A stretch of 13,867 nucleotides of DNA from Pleurotus ostreatus/Saccharomyces cerevisiae fusant (taxonomy: Eukaryota; Opisthokonta), in the NCBI GenBank assembly GCA_024196135.1, contig JAMQCK010000932.1, positions 1-13,867 on the forward strand, read 5' to 3'. Under the pieces are notes generated by a model. That model was not told the DNA's origin. It was given only the letters and a program-made list of their open reading frames with translations, and did not search any database. A program made the translations under genes and the position numbers. Of the stretch, positions 1 to 9,000 are shown in pieces (the first letter of the stretch is position 1; each line of letters begins with the position of its first letter).

Positions 1-1013
1 ATCCCTCAGCACGAAGACGAGCCTTCGCCGGCCGATACATCAGCCTGATCCATCGCCGGCGTCGTACGAAGCCACCAGCGGACATTTTGCCCGCCTGGGT
101 GCGCCAGTGGTGGCTGCGGAACACCCAGTTGTATTCGAAACCGTCATACTGGACCTGTGGAGTTCGTGAATAACAACATTCAAGGGCAACGAAGCGAAAA
201 GGTCATACCTGCCTATCCGCATCACTGCTCATGTCAACCATCCATTTCTTCGACAACCAGCGCCATGTTCCATCCGGTAGAGGGAACTCATTGAACGACA
301 ATGCTCCTTGGGACCTGACACGACCTCGCTTTGGCGCGGTGTTGACAGGAGCGCTGCTCGATGGTACAGTCGCTGGGAATTGAGGTGCAGTGAAGGGTGC
401 AGGGTCGAAGGGAAGCAGGCTCATGGAGGAGTAATAGGGTATCGAGAAGAATGTAAAGCTGCAACAAGCGCTCGTCAATAAATATCCCGATGCATGCATG
501 CCGCACTCACCCTCGTTGATTCTCATACAGCACTGCCCATTGGAACTTGTCCTGATACTCGTCCTCTCCTCCATCTAGATGCCGAGCGTCGAGAGAAATC
601 ACTTCTCGAAAGTCCTGTTTTGCCTTCGTACGTCCGGGCGGCTTCAACAATCTGCGGGTGCTAGCCGAGAGATCGCGACGCAGTCCCCTCGTGCGGAGTG
701 CATCTTCAGCGACCTCTGGGGTTTCTGACAGTAAGGCGACGTTCGCGTCACTTTCAGCACCATTCCGCGCGCGTGTGGCCTCATGTTCTCGCGAGCGTTG
801 TCGTAGGAAGTTCGGCAAGCTGGGGAAGTGCGATCGCTTCGCGAACCGCTGGCGAGCTGCGTCAACCGCGTGAGGGTCGTCCTGCGTAAGCGTATCCGGG
901 AGAGGCGTAGAATCAGGGGAGAGGGCTGCATTGGAAGTGGAGGCCATGGAAGTAAGCGGCGGGGCAGAGGCGAGGGGCGGCTGGTCACCACGCGATTCAC
1001 CGCTTGGTGTCAT
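1..1013 (-). CDS. DysF (peroxin/ferlin) domain protein, 3' end outside the window
   Basis: Exons on the minus strand are 1013-511, 458-209 and 154-1 (partial). Introns are 52 and 54 bp, both GT...AG, and the joins keep frame. Residues 1 to about 150 are Ser/Pro/Arg-rich and look disordered. A DysF domain follows: its start reads VLYENQRGFTFF (join of exons 1 and 2). Its middle holds DGTWRWLSKKWMVDMSSD, and its end holds FEYNWVFRSHHWR followed by RRRRWIRLM. These tryptophan and arginine blocks are characteristic of the family, which includes yeast Pex23-type peroxins, Spo73 and fission yeast Mug65. Family members act at peroxisomal, ER or prospore membranes; which role applies here cannot be read from the sequence. 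No membrane segment is visible in the part present. The start at 1013 has a weak context (T at -3); the next in-frame ATG is at 947. A short ATG-initiated frame overlaps the start. Domain call firm, exact start and subfamily uncertain. Confidence 0.85.
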
Positions 1014-1353
1014 CGAAAAGCATGTTCAATTGTAGGATCTGACGCTGTCCAAAGGTTGCGTGTTGGAGGACTAGGCGGAATTGAGACTGTGGTGAAAGCA
1101 AAGGCAAAGAGTGGAAGACCAGCAAGGTTCCGGAAGGACAAGGCGCGAAGTAAGCACGGAGACGCCCAAGCGAAGCCGCGTGGTGATAATCGAACAACGT
1201 GGTGTCTTTTCTATCAAGAAGGAGCTCCATTTAGACAACCCTTTGTTTACCCCGCTCTCAGTTCGGAAGCACTTTATTTATCCGGCCAGTTGCAGTGCTC
1301 AGGCTCTCACAAGGGTAGGACGATAATCCAACGAGGTAGTACATTATTCTTCG
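1014..1353. other. Intergenic stretch: 3' end of TMEM135-like gene and promoter of DysF gene
   Basis: This 340-bp gap separates two minus-strand genes. No conserved coding sequence is visible. On the minus strand AATAAA occurs at 1278-1273, about 76 nt after the stop of the TMEM135-like gene, and is a plausible polyadenylation signal. The half nearer the DysF gene is pyrimidine-rich on the coding strand, as is common just upstream of fungal start sites. An ATG-initiated minus-strand frame (1230-997, 77 codons) crosses the DysF start out of frame. Its product resembles nothing I recognise. Confidence 0.5.
1273..1278 (-). terminator. Candidate polyadenylation signal AATAAA
   Basis: The minus strand reads AATAAA here, about 76 nt downstream of the TMEM135-like stop codon. 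Fungal poly(A) signals are degenerate, so the exact match is suggestive rather than proof. Confidence 0.4.
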
Positions 1354-3400
1354 TTATGTAGAAGGTAATTCTGCTTCTCCATCCCTCGTTGTCGACAGAG
1401 GCGTTCTCGGCAATGGCGTAGATGGTGAAGTATTGACCTCGCGTCTGCGCTTCCAGAAGCCAGCGTAGGGCCCGTTAAGCATGAAGGCGAGTGCCCATCT
1501 TGATAACCCGCGGAGCGTGTCAGGATGATGTACACCCGCTGTAAGGAGGCCCGCCATGGACAGTATGAAGGTGGCTCTGCAGAAGCTGAACAACGTACTG
1601 TACAGCATGGACGAGACTTACTTACCCCTCGGTGAGAGCCACACTCCGGCCACCCTTGCGAAGCCATCGATGTGGTAGCGATGCTCGAAGGGCTCTGGGG
1701 AGCACGTATAGCGCCATTTCACCCCGTCGCTTCCCTTGCTCGATCCAGATGCTGCTGCCGCACATCAAGCAGCCCATAAGGATGTCACCGTAGGGGCCGT
1801 CCCAGTAATCGAAGTTGATGAAAGGTAATGCGCGGGCAAGAACAAGCGTGCGGGTAAAGCACACGGAGTAGAAGAACAGAGAAACGAAGGAAGAGAGAAA
1901 GAGCGAGCTGCGCATAGCACCCAAAATGGCCCGTAGTACATGCTGGGGGCGCAAAAGCGTCTTGGGTCGCGTAAGCAGTATAGGAGCAAAGTGGACGGGG
2001 ATGTACATGGCCACGGCGGCAGCAAAGGCATGCACCAGGCGAACCGCCGCGTTACCGTGACAGCTATCGCCGACACCGACATCGCCGTGCACTAGCTCGC
2101 AGGGTAGGCCCCCGATCCCTAAGCGGCCTTTGACCCCAATCTTGTTCCAAACGCGATTTGCTGTCGGTCCACCGAACGCTGGAAGTATGTGGGGGTCGCC
2201 CCACGACGCGGGAAGGCCCAAGTCGCTCGCGTAAGAGGTCAGGATGTTTTGGTCTGTACCGCGTAGGTACGACCACTCCCCGGTCCCCAGCAGTTTGAGG
2301 GCGTCGAGAAGGCGCTGGTCGACGTTCGCCAGCTTGCTGATCCAGTGCACGTACGCGCCAGGAAGTCTGAGGAGATACGTCAAAAAACAGAGACCGCCAG
2401 GTATGAAGGAATGGACGAGCCTATGAGGAGCGTAGAAGAAGCACCACATAATCCTGCAAGTCGTCAGCTCATTTTGTCAGCTGCAAGGTGACATACTCAC
2501 CTTGCACTGCACGCCCAGAATACCAGAGCGTCTATCCTTGTGGTCAGACGTCTCCTTCTGAGAGCAGTCGCTTTCTCTTTCTCCTTGATCAGACGTTCCG
2601 TCAGGTCATCACCAACCCAGTCTCTCGACCCCTTCCGCTCGAGTTCTGCCTTGACATGGGCGCTTCCCGATCGGTGGAATACTACGTTCTGGACTAGAGC
2701 ATCCATTGCGCGCACGAGCAGCAGCAAGGTGAGATCCAGAGTCGGTGAAGGATCGCGTTCCTGCGAGCATCCTCGATCAGTATATGACCGACTGACATGG
2801 GCTGGCACGCACCTGAGCCTGGGGCACCGTCATGGGAAGAAGGCTGTCCTTCGCCCTCCTCTTCTTCAGATGGATGTTTCTATTCCTGCCCGATCGTAGG
2901 AGCGCGTATCCCACAGCAGACGCCAGCGCGTTGGATATGAAAGCCCGCTGGATCGGCGTACAGCGCGTGAGCAACGACTTGAGGGCGCCAGTCGCATCCC
3001 ATTTTGCGTTGGATTCCGCTTTCGACGCGTATGTTCCCCATAGTTGGTTGAGAGCGGCGCCCCCCGCAACGGCGAGAGTCATGGAGAACGCGAACCCATC
3101 GTGGCGGAATTCGCGTACCAGGACGCGTCGAAGGGTCGCAAACGCTCTTGTCCGCTGGGCTGCATCCTTGGCACGGACTACGGCAATGATTGTCGGCACC
3201 AGAGAAGGTGTGAGAGACAAGAATTGGGCAAGCGCGTATGTTCTGAGCGCGATGTGCGAAGGCCGCGTGGGATCATCGGAGAGAGAAGGCAAGTACCGAA
3301 TGACGCGTTGCAGCCAGGTCGAGAGCTGTCCGGGTGGGCCGGACGCGTCGACGTCGCCCTGCTCTTTCCTGGCCGGCTCGACGATGGCTGGCACGCTCAT
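1354..3400 (-). CDS. TMEM135-like multi-pass membrane protein
   Basis: Exons are 3400-2813, 2760-2501, 2453-1626 and 1576-1354 (stop), giving 632 aa; introns are 52, 47 and 49 bp. The start is the first in-frame ATG (MSVPAIVEP); the frame extends upstream only to a GTG. Several hydrophobic spans suggest a polytopic protein, for example near residues 65-85, 115-135, 290-315, 420-445, 455-480 and 560-575. A motif PCELVHGD...DSC (cysteines near 401 and 414) and the block INFDYWDGPYGDILMGCLMC, then an RRGEMALYVLPRALRA segment, match the cysteine-rich TMEM135 family. Mammalian TMEM135 is reported at mitochondria and peroxisomes and linked to organelle dynamics and lipid handling; the fungal role is not established. 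The last intron has an alternative in-frame acceptor (AG at 1587-1586), giving a three-residue variant. Two chained uORFs precede the start. Family call good, function inferred. Confidence 0.85.
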
Positions 3401-3443
3401 CGTCGAAAGCAGGCTTGGACGGAATTCATGTTGCACTCGACAT
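3397..3443 (-). promoter_or_regulatory. Two chained upstream ORFs before the TMEM135-like start
   Basis: On the minus strand a 5-codon ORF (ATG at 3443, TGA at 3428-3426) overlaps the ATG of a 10-codon ORF (3429-3427) as ATGA. The second ORF's TGA (3399-3397) overlaps the main ATG (3400-3398), again as ATGA. The three ORFs are in three different frames. If the mRNA starts upstream of 3443, this could support termination-reinitiation control. Confidence 0.5.
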
Positions 3444-3461
3444 GTTCAAGGTATCAGATGA

Positions 3462-3467
3462 CACGTG
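3462..3467. promoter_or_regulatory. CACGTG palindrome (E-box/Cbf1-type) upstream of TMEM135-like gene
   Basis: A perfect CACGTG lies 62 bp upstream of the TMEM135-like ATG, within the 193-bp gap (3401-3593) that also holds the DPH7 3' end. In fungi such palindromes bind bHLH factors of the Cbf1/Pho4/SREBP type. The site is seen; its use is inferred. Confidence 0.4.
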
Positions 3468-3593
3468 AAAATCGGGCGACTGCAGGACGACACCCGACCA
3501 CAGATCAAGATCCCTATTACCGACTTCGAGTTGTCGTGCTCGGACTCAATTTATGTCTGTCTACTAAAAGCCTTCTAGACGTAGTAGCGTTTC

Positions 3594-5057
3594 TCAAGCG
3601 CGCCAGAGGTGTAGAGTGTGGTCGTAGAACGAGCAGCTCGCGACGAGGGTTTCGTCCACTGCCGTGCTGTACGCCCAATCCACGCCGTACGCCAGAGATT
3701 GATGCTCGTCGAAGCGCTTTATGACCTGACTTTCAGCAAAGCCAGTTTCATACCTCAAGACCTGAAAGGCAACCTTGAACAAGCCGTCCTTCGAGGAATT
3801 ATGCGCCTTACCTTAAAACCATCGTGCATACACGCTACGGCCAGGTCCATCGACCTTGAAGGAGAGGGATGCCATTTTGTTCGCCAAGCGCCACCGCCGA
3901 CGTCAGATTGTGAGAGGGCGGATCGCATATTCCGGGCGTCGAAAATACGAACTGAGTTGTCGTAGCTGTGGTGTCAATTGATGGATGGATTTGAGAAAAG
4001 GGCCGTGTGAGCTGAATCAATAAATCCTGACCTGCCTACCGCGACGATATGTTCGATGTGCGGGTTCGTCTGTATCGTTGTTATCCCGGAGTCGAACCTG
4101 GGTTTAGCTCATTAAATTGTGGTGCCAGACGAAGCAAAGAGGCTCGCCTCACCTTCTATTGACGAGGGTGGGCTGTGTGAAGCCTTGCCTGCAGTCCCAT
4201 ACCTTGAGTGTTAGATCGTCGCCGCCTACATACGTAGTTCAGTCCAGCTCGCAGTGCACCCAGAAAAACAAACCTGAGAAAATCGTATCCGAATTCCAGT
4301 AATCCCAGGCGGCAATCCAGGGCTCATAGTCGTGACCGTGCCAAGTTTCGGTGATGGACAGCTCAGAGTCTGTTGGACGCAGCAGGACCAGAGAGCCATT
4401 GGAAAGGGAGACCACCAATGATCCCAGGCTTCAGATGTCAGCCGCAGTACATGTTCCAAATAAGGACTGAAGTACCTTCCAGGGAAGCGACGATTCGACC
4501 AATCAAGGGAGAGACAGAGCGTGTCCTTAGACGCGCAAGGTATCGACTGCTCTTGGTGTAGCCTTCCCTAAGAGGACGGTCAGTCGACGATCAGCGCACG
4601 AAATCAAGGAAGGCCCTACGTCTGTGGCATCATAGCGGTGGATCGTAACATGGCCTTCAGAGTCGGCAACTGCAAGCATGCACGACGGAGACGAGTTACA
4701 CCTTCCTAACTTGAACTATAGCCAGGGAGGCGTGAGCAACCAGGGGCACATACCACTTCATGTCGAGCACCGCTGGTAGATCAATTTCTTGAACAGGCTG
4801 TCTAGAAAAAGTTAGACAGAAAAACTGGAGGAGTATGGAGGTACATACAGTTGAGATGCATCTGCAGATCCGACTTCGAAGAGAAGGCATTTGCCTCGCC
4901 TGACTTGGGGCTTTTTGAGAGCCGTCTCTTCCTCAGTCTGCTTCTCGAGGTTATAGGTGCCGCAGACGAAGACATTGCTGGAGTTTTCGCCTGGGCAAAA
5001 TTCGACACTATCCGCTGGCCATACTGTGTCGTAGCCAGGGCGAGGATCAGTAGACAT
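3594..5057 (-). CDS. DPH7: Diphthine methylesterase, WD40 protein (DPH7/RRT2)
   Basis: Nine exons: 5057-4849, 4801-4754, 4701-4620, 4567-4476, 4428-4274, 4225-4153, 4097-4032, 3965-3812 and 3761-3594 (stop). They give 348 aa with introns of 47 to 66 bp, all GT...AG and all in frame. DPH7 removes the methyl ester of methylated diphthine on elongation factor 2, so that the final amidation to diphthamide can occur in the cytosol. Family marks in order: DTVWPADSVEFCP near residue 10, RRGKCLLFEV, LPAVLDMKWC, LAVADSEGHV, TLCLSLDWSNRR, HDYEPWIAAWDYW, FSGGDDLTLKVWD, VGSYDNSVRIFDARN, and the end SLAYGVDWAYS with LVASCSFYDHTLHLW. Together they describe a single seven-bladed WD40 propeller of normal length, ending almost at the last blade. 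The start has A at -3. The gene is divergent from the small membrane protein gene, with 139 bp between the two ATGs. Confidence 0.95.
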
Positions 5058-5196
5058 GATGGTAGAAAAGAACAAAGATCTCCAAATGGAGCCAGCCGGC
5101 CCTTGCACGTGGACAATTACCGCGAGAGCTGACGCAACGTGTCGAAGTGGACCTCCTTCGTTCCCAGATTCATTGAAGAGTACAATCGCGCCCAAC
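5058..5196. promoter_or_regulatory. Divergent promoter of DPH7 and the small membrane protein gene
   Basis: Only 139 bp separate the two ATGs, so the promoter must serve both directions. It contains a CACGTG palindrome at 5106-5111. On the DPH7 side there is an ATG-initiated 18-codon ORF out of frame with DPH7. On the plus side the frame of the small membrane protein stays open back to ATGs at 5056, 5059 and 5086, so an N-terminal extension overlapping the DPH7 start cannot be excluded. No TATA box stands out. Confidence 0.55.
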
Positions 5197-5976
5197 ATGG
5201 ACTTCGTGCAAGGACTGGACCCCTCGAAACTCGTTCTGGCAGAGACCGTATGCACATATCGCGTATAGACCCGGTCAGAACCGCCTGACGGTTGCTGCAG
5301 GCGCTGTCGTTCCTGCTCAGCCCCTTCGCCGCGCCGCCGTACAATCTCCCGATCTTCCTGTTCGGAGCATACGCGCAAGAGAATGCGGAGGCAGCGCAGT
5401 CTCTGCAGACTGTACGTCCGCACCCTTACGCATCATTGCAGTGTGCTTGACGCGTTCACAGTTCACTGGCATGCTGGGCGTGTCCGCCATCTTCGATATC
5501 ATCTGGATGGGTGCGCATCCCTCTACTGTAGCGAGAAGACCCATGTTGACGCGCGAATCAGCCCGTCATGAGCAGAATGGCTTCATCAAGTTCCTTACTG
5601 TGATCCTGCTACTTCTCAAGGTGCGTCGGACTTCCTTGTTCCCCAAACCTGCTCAAATCCGTCAAGATTCCTACTTTCGCTGCCTTTGCTTTGGCCATGC
5701 GCCAGCGCGGCTCAGGCCTTAACCTCCGTGGCAGCGACATCACTGGTCCAACCGGTGCGTTCTGACTGTATACAGCAAGGTGCACGCGCTCATCGTCTCA
5801 CAGTATGGTCGATGCCCGGTGGTTTCACGAGCAGTGCCAGGGAGGGATACCAGACGGTAGACGATGATCAGCCCCCTCCGCCCCCAGCTCGCTCTGCGCC
5901 CCAGCAACCCCCCGCACCCGTTCAGCCGCTGGGAGCGAATCCTCCTCAAGCGCCCGGGGGTTATCAGAATGTGTGA
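5197..5976 (+). CDS. Small multi-pass membrane protein, AGTRAP-like, with proline-rich tail
   Basis: Exons are 5197-5247, 5301-5411, 5462-5510, 5562-5620, 5667-5754 and 5804-5976 (stop), giving 176 aa; introns are 53, 50, 51, 46 and 49 bp. The ATG context (A at -3, G at +4) is good. Three or four hydrophobic spans are visible: about residues 12-50 (ending in FLFGAYAQENAE), 55-70 (FTGMLGVSAIFDIIWM) and 74-100 (GFIKFLTVILLLLK, then IPTFAAFALAMRQRG). The layout and the order of these blocks resemble the AGTRAP (angiotensin II receptor-associated protein) family, but similarity is distant and a receptor role should not be assumed in a fungus. Residues from about 120 to the end are hydrophilic, with a run of prolines and two tyrosine motifs, GYQTV and the C-terminal GYQNV. 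Each contains a YxxPhi-type sorting signal. Gene structure is firm; function is unknown. Confidence 0.75.
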
Positions 5977-6084
5977 AGCGGTGAAGTGGAACAAAGCGGC
6001 CTCAAAGGTCGCACTGTAGAAAAGAAAGTGGTATCACACAGTCGATAAGTTATGTTTTCCGCTTTATACAGTGATTGTAGGTGT
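5977..6084. other. Convergent 3' gap between the small membrane protein gene and REV3
   Basis: Two genes end facing each other with 108 bp between stop codons. No AATAAA is present on either strand. Fungal 3' UTRs usually exceed 50 nt, so the two transcripts probably overlap in antisense. Confidence 0.5.
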
Positions 6085-9000
6085 CTACCAGTCCATCCTG
6101 GAATCAAAGTCGTCGAGGACATCCTTGTCCTCTTGAACAGCGTTCAAGGCATGCCTCAAAGCAGCCAAAAATTCGGCTTTCCCATCGGCTCGCTTCCTCG
6201 CGTACATCCAGGGGCAGTCCAGCGATTCACAAGCGATAGATTCCGCTTGAGAGGTTTTGCTACACGACGCACAAATGGTTTGAATCTGCATTGACCGTAG
6301 CTCGTGGGTGCGAATGGTCGTCAACAAGTCCGCGGCTGTTGTCTGCGGTATAGTGCGGCAGTCGTCGCAAACTCCTGACCGCTCCAGTCAATGGGTGCAA
6401 CACAAGCCAGTGCGCGAACGAAACTAACCATCGTAAGCGAGTTCACCGCAGCGCAGGCAGCTGTAGTCTTGGAAGTGCTCCTCGATGTTCACGAGGGTAT
6501 CAAGCAGTCCCATAGTCGGCTGGTCCCCCTTTCTAGGGGACCATTTCCTTGGAGATCCTTGCGTCGCGTCCTTGACTTTAGGCATCTGATCATACCACTG
6601 TTGAATATCCGCGCCGACCAGGTTGAAGATTCGCTCGAGCGGCGGCATGAGAACGCGCGTGATATAATAGACCGCGTCCAATCGCAATTGGCTTGTAACC
6701 TCGTGTCAGTGCCGCATGTAGCATGACAGCGAAAACGCACCTATTGTTCAGGAATTCCAAAGGGTCAAAGGCGCGTTCTACGAGTCTACTTCCTGGAAGC
6801 CCACGGGCGATGACATAGCGCACTCGTTCGGCGTAGTGGGGTTCGGCGTTGGGATCTGCTGCCTGCTTCCGCGCAGCGACTGTGACACCCGGGGGCGGAG
6901 GGCCCTTGTCGCTGACGAGCCGTCAGCCTACAGCGCGCTCAAGCCCACACACACGCGCGCGCGCGTACCTGTAGGTGCCCATCCTTACTTCCTTCGCGAA
7001 GACGAAATCCTGGACCGAAGCGCGATTCTCCATAAGCTTGGTCCAAGAGCGCAGGCAGTAGTCCTTGACTTGGCTGAGGTCTTGCGTACGGAACAGGATC
7101 CTGGCATGATAGTTAGGTTGATCATCGACAGGCGAGGCAGCATATGCACTTCAGGCAAGTCTCGGTCATTTTCTGCTGGGCCGCTACTCCATCTCGCCGT
7201 ACGGTCTCAATACCCTTCGCGTCAAAGCCAGGTTCCGCTTCATCCACGCTCTCGTACTTGAAGCCAACGTAGCGCTTCTTCGCGAGGAGTACGCAGGGTA
7301 AGTAGACCTAGCCCTTGGTCAGCATGATAGCGTCGTACAGTCAGTCGATCCATACCTTCTCAAACTTCAGCTTAATGGGCTTCGGATTCAGCGCCGTGAT
7401 GGTGTCCGCTATATCGTAGCCTATCCGGAAGGCCTGCTCTTTGGTCTTGCCGATGAGATAGACGAAGACGCTGTCGGTATCTCCGTATACGACCTAAGCG
7501 TATAAATGGCTTGATCAGAACGGCAGAAGTCGGTCTGCTTACCTGCGCGCCCCACTTCGGGTGAGAGTTGATGAGGTCTATGGCCTGATTCCCATCGTCA
7601 GTGAAGCCGGGAAGACGAAGTTGCTCGTTGTGAGATGACCTTCTCCAGCGTCTCCCGTCCAGTTTGCACGATGCTGTCCGCAATCTCGACTGCCGGCATG
7701 CGACCAGAGTATGTTGCGCTCGTATACCCATAGGTGACGTTGCTAATGTACTTCAGGCCGAGTTGACGGGCTTCAGATAGTGTTAGAAGGCGTGCCGTCT
7801 CCCTCTAAAGGCAGCACCCACCGTTTAGAATCCTCTGCAGCGCCTACTCAATCCTGCGACTTCAATTTCCGTGCGTGTACCAAGTGATATTGGCCAACCT
7901 TGTCTGGTACGCCCTTCATGGCTTGCTTGACCATTACGCGCGTATCCAGAAGCTCCGTGAGCATCCGCCCAAGGAGGCCGCGCCGAATGCGCTGCTTGAC
8001 GTAGGCAATCCCATTTGGCGATACTGCCGTCCATTATTCAATCATGGTACGAGCGGACGGTCTGACGAACTCACCATTGATATCGTCTTGCAGTAACTCG
8101 TATGTACCCTTGGGAATGTTGAGGTCCGTGACGCCAAACTTGTATCGCCCTTGAAAAGGCGTAATCCTCCCAAGACAGGTGTCGTAAGAGTAGTTGTAGG
8201 CGATCATGACGCTCGGGTACAGACTCTGAACAGACGTATGAGCAAGCGCAGACGGTCTGTATCCAGGACGGACTGACCTGAAAGTCTAGAACGAGCAGCG
8301 GGCTCGAATAGAACGCGGAGGTTGGCTCCATGATAAGCGGTATGCATTCTGCTGCATTTTGCTTGCCAACCTGAGGATGACCTTGTCAAATAGTCGAGGC
8401 AAGGTTTGGTCCCCAAGTACTCACATCAATCTTGCTCGGCGACAAGAGAACGTAGCTCTCTGGCTTCGCGAGACGAAACATGAAGGACTCGACTTTGAAC
8501 TGCGACCCGCGCGTGAGGACAGAGTAGAAGTCGACGCCGAAGACCCTGGCAAATTCTCTAGAGAGGGCTGCTCAGTGTCGAACGTCGTGCAAACCAGAGA
8601 TAATTTACTGACGCGTTCTTCGTCACGACCTCCGATCCCTCGAGGATTTCTAGGTCCATGAGCGTACGGTTCGCCAGGTAGTACAGTGCCTGGGCAGTAT
8701 GGTGTGGCGAATTACTGTTGAACCACCTTGTGAGAGTGGCGTGATTGTACGCGGGTACTCTGTAGTTCGTTCAGATACTGCACAGAAGATCATGATGCAA
8801 AGACGAACCTGCGACGCAAGACGTGGAACGCGACGTTCTCAAAGCTGTACACGCTTAGCGTAAGCTCCGTACGCATGAGTCGCCAGATGTTCAGGACATG
8901 GCGTCCGGGCACTTTGATGGTCGTCCCCTTCCGCAGACCCCACCGATCCAAGCCTTGCGCGCTCGCAGCTCGCCGTGGAGGTGCTCGTCCCATCAAGTCG

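Noticed and set aside
828..1361. Plus-strand open frame of 177 codons
   Set aside because: Antisense to the DysF exon 1 and the following gap; Arg/Gly-rich low-complexity product typical of a shadow frame.
1598..1625. Acceptor at 1599-1598 for the last TMEM135-like intron
   Set aside because: It is in frame but would make a 28-bp intron, shorter than any other here; the 49-bp choice has a better pyrimidine tract.
3401..3436. Extended start for the TMEM135-like gene at 3436
   Set aside because: The codon at 3436 is GTG, not ATG. The first in-frame ATG is at 3400.
2832..3461. Plus-strand open frame of 209 codons
   Set aside because: It lies antisense to exon 1 and intron 1 of the TMEM135-like gene, whose splicing and family motifs are convincing. 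The product resembles no protein.
4812..5423. Long minus-strand frame extending DPH7 upstream to 5423
   Set aside because: The upstream part has only a GTG at its head, is antisense to the small membrane protein exons and lacks DPH7 similarity. The family N-terminus fits the ATG at 5057.
8605..8612. Donor GTAAAT (g at 8608) for the REV3 intron ending at 8558
   Set aside because: It leaves the wrong phase. The overlapping donor GTCAGT at 8612 joins KNA to EFARVFGVDF in frame, matching the family.
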